DNA of 33,467 bases, taken from contig RXJA01000136.1 of assembly GCA_003963455.1 (NCBI GenBank), positions 1 through 33,467 on the forward strand, given 5' to 3'. How positions within the stretch are numbered: the first letter of the stretch is position 1; every line of letters starts with the position of its first letter. Source of the stretch: Hyphomicrobiales bacterium. GTDB lineage: Bacteria; Pseudomonadota; Alphaproteobacteria; Rhizobiales; Rhizobiaceae. Both the position numbers and the translations under genes were made by a program. Below are positions 29,691 through 33,467 of the stretch, one piece after another. The notes below the pieces were generated by a model that ran no database searches, was not told the DNA's origin, and was given only the letters and a program-made list of their open reading frames with translations.

Positions 29691-30502
29691 CGCTCGACAC
29701 CGCCACCGCTGTCCGTCCCGACAGCGCCGAAGCGACGCCGCGGGTGGTGCTTTCCGCCCGTGGCCTCAGGCGCGACTTCGCCGGCTTCGTCGCCGTGAGG
29801 GATGTCGACCTCGACGTCCATCACGCGAAGATCCATGCGTTGATCGGCCCGAACGGCGCCGGCAAGACCACGATCTTCAACCTCTTGACCAAATTCCTGC
29901 AGCCGACCAGCGGCAGGATCGAACTGCTCGGCGCCGACATCACCCGCACGCCGCCGGCGAGGGTCGCGCGCATGGGTCTGGTGCGCTCCTTCCAGATCTC
30001 GGCGATCTTTCCGCATCTCACGGTGCTCGACAATGTGCGCGTGGCGCTGCAGCGTCCCGGCGGTCTGGGCTACCAGTTCTGGCGCCCCGTCTCGGCGCTG
30101 GACGCCCTGACGCCCCGGGCGCGCGATCTGCTCGCCATAGTCGGGCTCGATGATGCGGCGCATCGGCTGGCCGGCGATCTGTCCTATGGCCGCAAGCGCG
30201 TGCTGGAGATCGCAACCACCTTGGCGCTCGATCCGAAAGTGCTTCTGCTCGACGAACCGATGGCCGGCATGGGGCATGAGGATGTCGGCATGATCTCGGG
30301 CATCATCCGCTCGCTGGCGAAGGACCGCGCGGTGCTGATGGTCGAGCACAACCTCACCGTCGTCGCCGATCTCTGCGACTGGATCACCGTCATGCAGCGA
30401 GGCCAGGTGCTGGCCGCCGGCGATTACGCCACCGTCAGCCAGGACGAGCGCGTGCGCGTCGCTTACATGGGGACCGAGCAAGAAGAGGGCGCGCATGAGT
30501 GA
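29687..30502 (+). CDS. livG: ABC transporter ATP-binding protein (LivG-type)
   Basis: 271 residues. Walker A is GPNGAGKTT, the signature is LSYGRKRVLEIA (LSYG is usual for LivG), Walker B is VLLLDEPMAGM, and the switch His is in MVEHNLTVV. The LivG-specific insert near GYQFWRPVSALD is present. It powers import with LivF. The GTG start overlaps the binding-protein stop by 4 bases and its own end overlaps the livF start by 8, so the operon is tightly coupled. The N-terminal ~20 residues (TATAVRPDSAEATP) are a variable extension. Confidence 0.95.
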   Translation: MTLDTATAVRPDSAEATPRVVLSARGLRRDFAGFVAVRDVDLDVHHAKIHALIGPNGAGKTTIFNLLTKFLQPTSGRIELLGADITRTPPARVARMGLVRSFQISAIFPHLTVLDNVRVALQRPGGLGYQFWRPVSALDALTPRARDLLAIVGLDDAAHRLAGDLSYGRKRVLEIATTLALDPKVLLLDEPMAGMGHEDVGMISGIIRSLAKDRAVLMVEHNLTVVADLCDWITVMQRGQVLAAGDYATVSQDERVRVAYMGTEQEEGAHE

Positions 30503-31199
30503 GCCGCTGCTTGCCGTGCGCGACCTCCACGCCTGGTACGGCGAGGGCCATGCGCTGCATGGCGTCAACCTCGATGTCCTGCGCGGCGAGACGGTGACCC
30601 TGCTCGGCCGCAACGGCGTCGGCAAGACGACGACGCTGCGCGCCATCATGGGCCTCATCCGCAAGCGCTCCGGAAGCGTGATCTTCAACGGCAAGGACCT
30701 GATCGGCCTGCCGCTGCACCGCGTCGCGCATCAGGGCCTCGGCTTCGTGCCGGAGGAACGCGGCATCTTCGCCACGCTCACCGTCGACGAGAACCTGATC
30801 CTGCCGCCGGTCGTGGCCAAGGGCGGCATGAGCGTGGAGGAGATCTTCGAGCTCTTCCCCAATCTCAAGGAACGCCGCAACAGCCAGGGCACGAAGCTGT
30901 CCGGCGGCGAGCAGCAGATGCTGGCCATCGCCCGCATCTTAAGGACCGGCGTCGAGATGCTCCTGCTCGACGAGCCGACGGAAGGGTTGGCGCCGGTCAT
31001 CGTCCAGCGCATCGGCGAGTTGCTGGCGACGCTGAAGAAGCGCGGCATGACCATCCTTCTGGTCGAGCAGAATTTCCGCTTCGCCGCCCGCATCGCCGAC
31101 CGCTTCTACCTGATGGACCACGGCAAGGTTGTGGACGGCTTTCCGGTCGGCCAGCTTTCCGCTCACAGCCAAAAGCTGCATGAGGTGCTGGGGGTATGA
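30495..31199 (+). CDS. livF: ABC transporter ATP-binding protein (LivF-type)
   Basis: 234 residues. Walker A is GRNGVGKTTTLRAIMG, the signature is LSGGEQQMLAIARIL, Walker B is MLLLDEPTEGLAP, and the switch His region is LLVEQNFRFAARIADRFYL (Gln instead of His, usual for LivF). FVPEERGIFATLTVDENL is the LivF Q-loop area. Pairs with the LivG-type ATPase. Starts by an ATG overlapping livG by 8 bases. Confidence 0.95.
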   Translation: MSEPLLAVRDLHAWYGEGHALHGVNLDVLRGETVTLLGRNGVGKTTTLRAIMGLIRKRSGSVIFNGKDLIGLPLHRVAHQGLGFVPEERGIFATLTVDENLILPPVVAKGGMSVEEIFELFPNLKERRNSQGTKLSGGEQQMLAIARILRTGVEMLLLDEPTEGLAPVIVQRIGELLATLKKRGMTILLVEQNFRFAARIADRFYLMDHGKVVDGFPVGQLSAHSQKLHEVLGV

Positions 31200-31206
31200 T
31201 GGCGCC

Positions 31207-32094
31207 ATGACCACGCTCTTCGGCATCCCCATCCAGGCCTTGCTCGGTCAGCTCCTGGTCGGCCTGATCAACGGCTCCTTCTACGCCATGCTCAGCCTCG
31301 GCCTTGCCGTCATCTTCGGTCTGCTGCGCATCATCAATTTCGCCCATGGCGCGCTCTATATGCTCGGCGCCTTCATCGGCTATCTGCTGCTCGTCCATCT
31401 CGGCATCGGCTATTGGCCGGCGCTGGTGCTGGTGCCGCTCATCGTCGGCCTGTTCGGCATGGTGGTCGAGCGTCTCGCTTTGTCCAGGCTCTACCGCCTC
31501 GACCCGCTCTACGGCCTGCTCTTCACCTTCGGCCTCGCCTTGGTCATCGAAGGCGTGTTCCGCTATTACTATGGTGTTTCGGGCAATCCCTATGCCGTGC
31601 CGGCGCTGCTTGCCGGCGGCACCAATCTCGGCTTCATGTTCCTGCCCAACTATCGCGGCTGGGTGGTGGTCGCCTCGCTCATCGTCTGCATAGGCACATG
31701 GCTTTTGATCGAGAAGACCAGGCTCGGCTCGTACCTGCGCGCCGCGACCGAGAATGCCGAGCTTGTGCAGGCCTTCGGCGTCAACGTGCCGCTGCTGCTC
31801 ACGCTAACCTACGGGCTGGGCGCCGCCCTTGCGGGGCTCGCCGGCATCCTCGCGGCACCCGTCTACCAGGTCAGTCCGCTGATGGGCTCGGACCTGATCA
31901 TCGTCGTCTTCGCCGTCGTCGTGATCGGCGGCATGGGCTCGATCCTGGGCGCCATCGTCACCGGCTACATGCTCGGTCTCGCCGAGGGCCTGACCAAGGT
32001 CTTCTATCCGGAGGCCTCGAACCTCGTGGTCTTCGTCATCATGGCGATCGTGCTGCTGCTTCGGCCCGCCGGCCTGTTCGGAAGGGACGCCTGA
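31207..32094 (+). CDS. livH: Branched-chain-type ABC transporter permease (LivH-type)
   Basis: 295 residues from ATG 31207, 7 bases after the livF stop. An inner-membrane permease with about eight hydrophobic helices. It opens LLGQLLVGLINGSFYAMLSLGLAVIFGLLRIINFAHGALY, the classical LivH head with the 'NFAHG' motif. The EAA-like coupling segment is TRLGSYLRAATENAELVQAFGVN, and ALAGLAGILAAPVYQVSP follows. An in-frame upstream extension into livF is possible but lacks a site. Confidence 0.94.
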   Translation: MTTLFGIPIQALLGQLLVGLINGSFYAMLSLGLAVIFGLLRIINFAHGALYMLGAFIGYLLLVHLGIGYWPALVLVPLIVGLFGMVVERLALSRLYRLDPLYGLLFTFGLALVIEGVFRYYYGVSGNPYAVPALLAGGTNLGFMFLPNYRGWVVVASLIVCIGTWLLIEKTRLGSYLRAATENAELVQAFGVNVPLLLTLTYGLGAALAGLAGILAAPVYQVSPLMGSDLIIVVFAVVVIGGMGSILGAIVTGYMLGLAEGLTKVFYPEASNLVVFVIMAIVLLLRPAGLFGRDA

Positions 32095-32095
32095 G

Positions 32096-33085
32096 ATGAG
32101 CGATCTTACCCTCCACGAGGAGCGCGCCGCGGCCTCCGTCAGGCTTGAAAGGGTCCTGGTCGGCCTGGGCATCTTGGCGCTGATCGCGGCGCCCTTCGTC
32201 GTCTACCCGATCTTCGTCATGAAGATGCTGTGCTTCGCGCTGTTTGCCTGCGCCTTCAACCTGCTTTTGGGCTACACCGGGTTGCTTTCCTTCGGCCACG
32301 CCGCCTTCTTCGGCGGCGCGGCCTATTTCTGCGCCTATGCCGTGAAAGCATGGGGCTGGCCGCCGGAGGCCGCCATCCTGCTCGGCACCGCGGGCGCCGC
32401 GGGCCTGGGCCTCGTCATGGGCTTCCTCGCCATCCGCCGCCAGGGCATCTATTTCTCGATGATCACGCTGGCGCTGGCGCAGATGTTCTATTTCTTCTGC
32501 GTCCAGGCGCCCTTCACCGAGGGCGAGGACGGCATCCAGGGCGTTGCGCGCGGAACGCTCTTCGGAGTGGTCGACCTCAACGTCACCATGAACATGTATT
32601 TCTTCGTGCTGGCGGTCTTCCTCATCGGCGTCTTCGCCATCTGGCGCATCGTCAACTCGCCCTTCGGCATGATCCTGCGCTCGATAAGGGAGAACGAGAG
32701 CCGCGCCATTTCGCTGGGCTATTCCGTCGGCCGCTACAAGCTCGCCGCCTTCGTCATGTCGGCGGCGCTTGCCGGCCTCGCCGGGGCCACGAAGGCGATC
32801 GTCTTCCAGTTCGCCACGCTCACCGACGTGACCTGGCAGATGTCGGGCGAGGTGATCCTGATGACGCTGCTCGGCGGCATCGGCACCATGGCCGGCCCGG
32901 CGGTGGGGGCGGGGCTGGTGGTCGGGCTGGAGAACACGCTGGCCACCTCCGGCTTCCCGGTGACGATCGCCACCGGCCTCATCTTCATGATCTGCGTGCT
33001 GATCTTCCGCCGCGGTATTGTGGGCGAGGTGTATGCGCGGTGGCTCTCGCCCGCCAGCGAGGGTAACGAAAGCGGCAAGCATTAG
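32096..33085 (+). CDS. livM: Branched-chain-type ABC transporter permease (LivM-type)
   Basis: 329 residues beginning one base after the livH stop. About nine to ten membrane helices. LivM motifs: NLLLGYTGLLSFGHAAFFGGAAYF, RRQGIYFSMITLALAQMFYF, the coupling segment SPFGMILRSIRENESRAISLGYSVGRYKLAAFVMSAALAGLAG, and TDVTWQMSGEVILMTLLGGIGTMAGPAVGA. Last gene of the operon. It converges on a minus-strand gene 24 bases away with no hairpin between them. Confidence 0.95.
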   Translation: MSDLTLHEERAAASVRLERVLVGLGILALIAAPFVVYPIFVMKMLCFALFACAFNLLLGYTGLLSFGHAAFFGGAAYFCAYAVKAWGWPPEAAILLGTAGAAGLGLVMGFLAIRRQGIYFSMITLALAQMFYFFCVQAPFTEGEDGIQGVARGTLFGVVDLNVTMNMYFFVLAVFLIGVFAIWRIVNSPFGMILRSIRENESRAISLGYSVGRYKLAAFVMSAALAGLAGATKAIVFQFATLTDVTWQMSGEVILMTLLGGIGTMAGPAVGAGLVVGLENTLATSGFPVTIATGLIFMICVLIFRRGIVGEVYARWLSPASEGNESGKH

Positions 33086-33109
33086 CCGCCGCCGCGACAG
33101 CACCGAGGA

Positions 33110-33467
33110 TCATGCCGCCCGCTTGGGTTCCACCGCGAACGGGCTGAGCCCGAGCCAGGTCTGCATCTGCCTGCCGATGGCCTGGTCGCCGGTGAGGGCG
33201 ACCTTTGCGCCGGCCTTCGCGACCGTCAGTACCCCCATCCAGATCGCCGTCATCGTGTGCAGGTCGGTCGAGACGTAAAGGTCGACCTCGAAGCCCGGAT
33301 CGTACCAGCACAGGTCGACCTCGCCATGTTTCTCGACGATCAGCCACCACGAGCGTTTCGACACCGGCAGGTCCTGATACAGGAATTGTATCACCGTTCT
33401 TCCCTCGGGCAGCGGCGTGGGGTTCAGATTGCGCCGCATGTCCCACATCAGCAGCGAAGGATCGAGG
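33110..33467 (-). CDS. Partial gene, C-terminal part; possibly HxlR-type regulator
   Basis: The frame is open from the right window edge (LDPSLLMWDMRRNLNPTPLP...) to its stop at 33110-33112, so only the last ~118 residues are seen. The sequence EGRTVIQFLYQDLPVSKRSWWLIVEKHGEVDLCWYDPGFEVDLYVSTDLHTMTAIWMGVLTVAKA, ending QTWLGLSPFAVEPKRA, looks like the SCP2-like ligand-binding domain found after the winged helix in some HxlR-type regulators of rhizobia. The DNA-binding part would be outside the window, so this is a recalled resemblance. An internal ATG at 33448 could serve as start but is probably internal. Confidence 0.6.
   Translation of the reverse strand, partial: LDPSLLMWDMRRNLNPTPLPEGRTVIQFLYQDLPVSKRSWWLIVEKHGEVDLCWYDPGFEVDLYVSTDLHTMTAIWMGVLTVAKAGAKVALTGDQAIGRQMQTWLGLSPFAVEPKRAA

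Overview
The window looks like a piece of the chromosome of a Mesorhizobium-like alphaproteobacterium (order Hyphomicrobiales/Rhizobiales). This is inferred from the high GC content, frequent GTG/TTG starts, a bacterial Ku gene, a DUF1127 gene, and several short intergenic palindromes of the kind common in rhizobial genomes (GCATGTCG...CGACATGC and ATCTCCCCC...GGGGGAGAT). No rRNA, tRNA, CRISPR array, transposase or integrase was seen.

Left part (1-8100): a 5'-truncated Fic-family gene runs off the left edge on the minus strand. Then come Ku (NHEJ), translationally coupled to a BRCT-like / MerR-like / TPR protein, an alpha/beta hydrolase, and an exonuclease III with a terminator. Two tandem minus-strand micro-genes (29 and 27 codons) follow, with a lasso-peptide-type leader and differing tails. 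Next is a membrane-anchored WD40 beta-propeller protein and a membrane-anchored Sel1-repeat protein.

Middle part (8100-16700): an amidase with an extra C-terminal region, a lytic-transglycosylase-like lipoprotein, an unrecognised minus-strand protein ending inside a palindrome, an isochorismatase-type hydrolase, a GFA zinc protein, a repeat-rich spacer and a cytosine-deaminase-like amidohydrolase. An AT-richer gene for an AIPR-family (abortive-infection type) protein with a PD-(D/E)XK-like N-terminus stands alone there and is probably acquired. A 52-codon DUF1127 gene follows.

Right-middle part (16700-28200): mostly single housekeeping or accessory genes. These are a secreted lipase-like hydrolase, a two-gene unit of small dimeric alpha/beta-barrel proteins (ABM-like and GYD), a sulfotransferase with a C-terminal membrane helix, a PLP aminotransferase behind a clear palindrome, a likely small RNA with three hairpins and a terminator, a periplasmic YbhB-type protein, a YghU-type GST, an HtrA-like protein that has lost its whole catalytic triad, a LysR regulator convergent with an atypical SDR, a YdeI-type protein, a secreted His/Lys-rich small protein and a classical SDR.

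Right end (28200-33467): a tightly packed five-gene branched-chain-amino-acid-type ABC transporter operon (binding protein, two ATPases, two permeases). It converges on a partial minus-strand gene cut by the right edge.

The most interesting items are the orphan RiPP-like precursor pair, the Ku-coupled BRCT/MerR/TPR protein, the AIPR gene, the candidate small RNA and the pseudo-HtrA protein.
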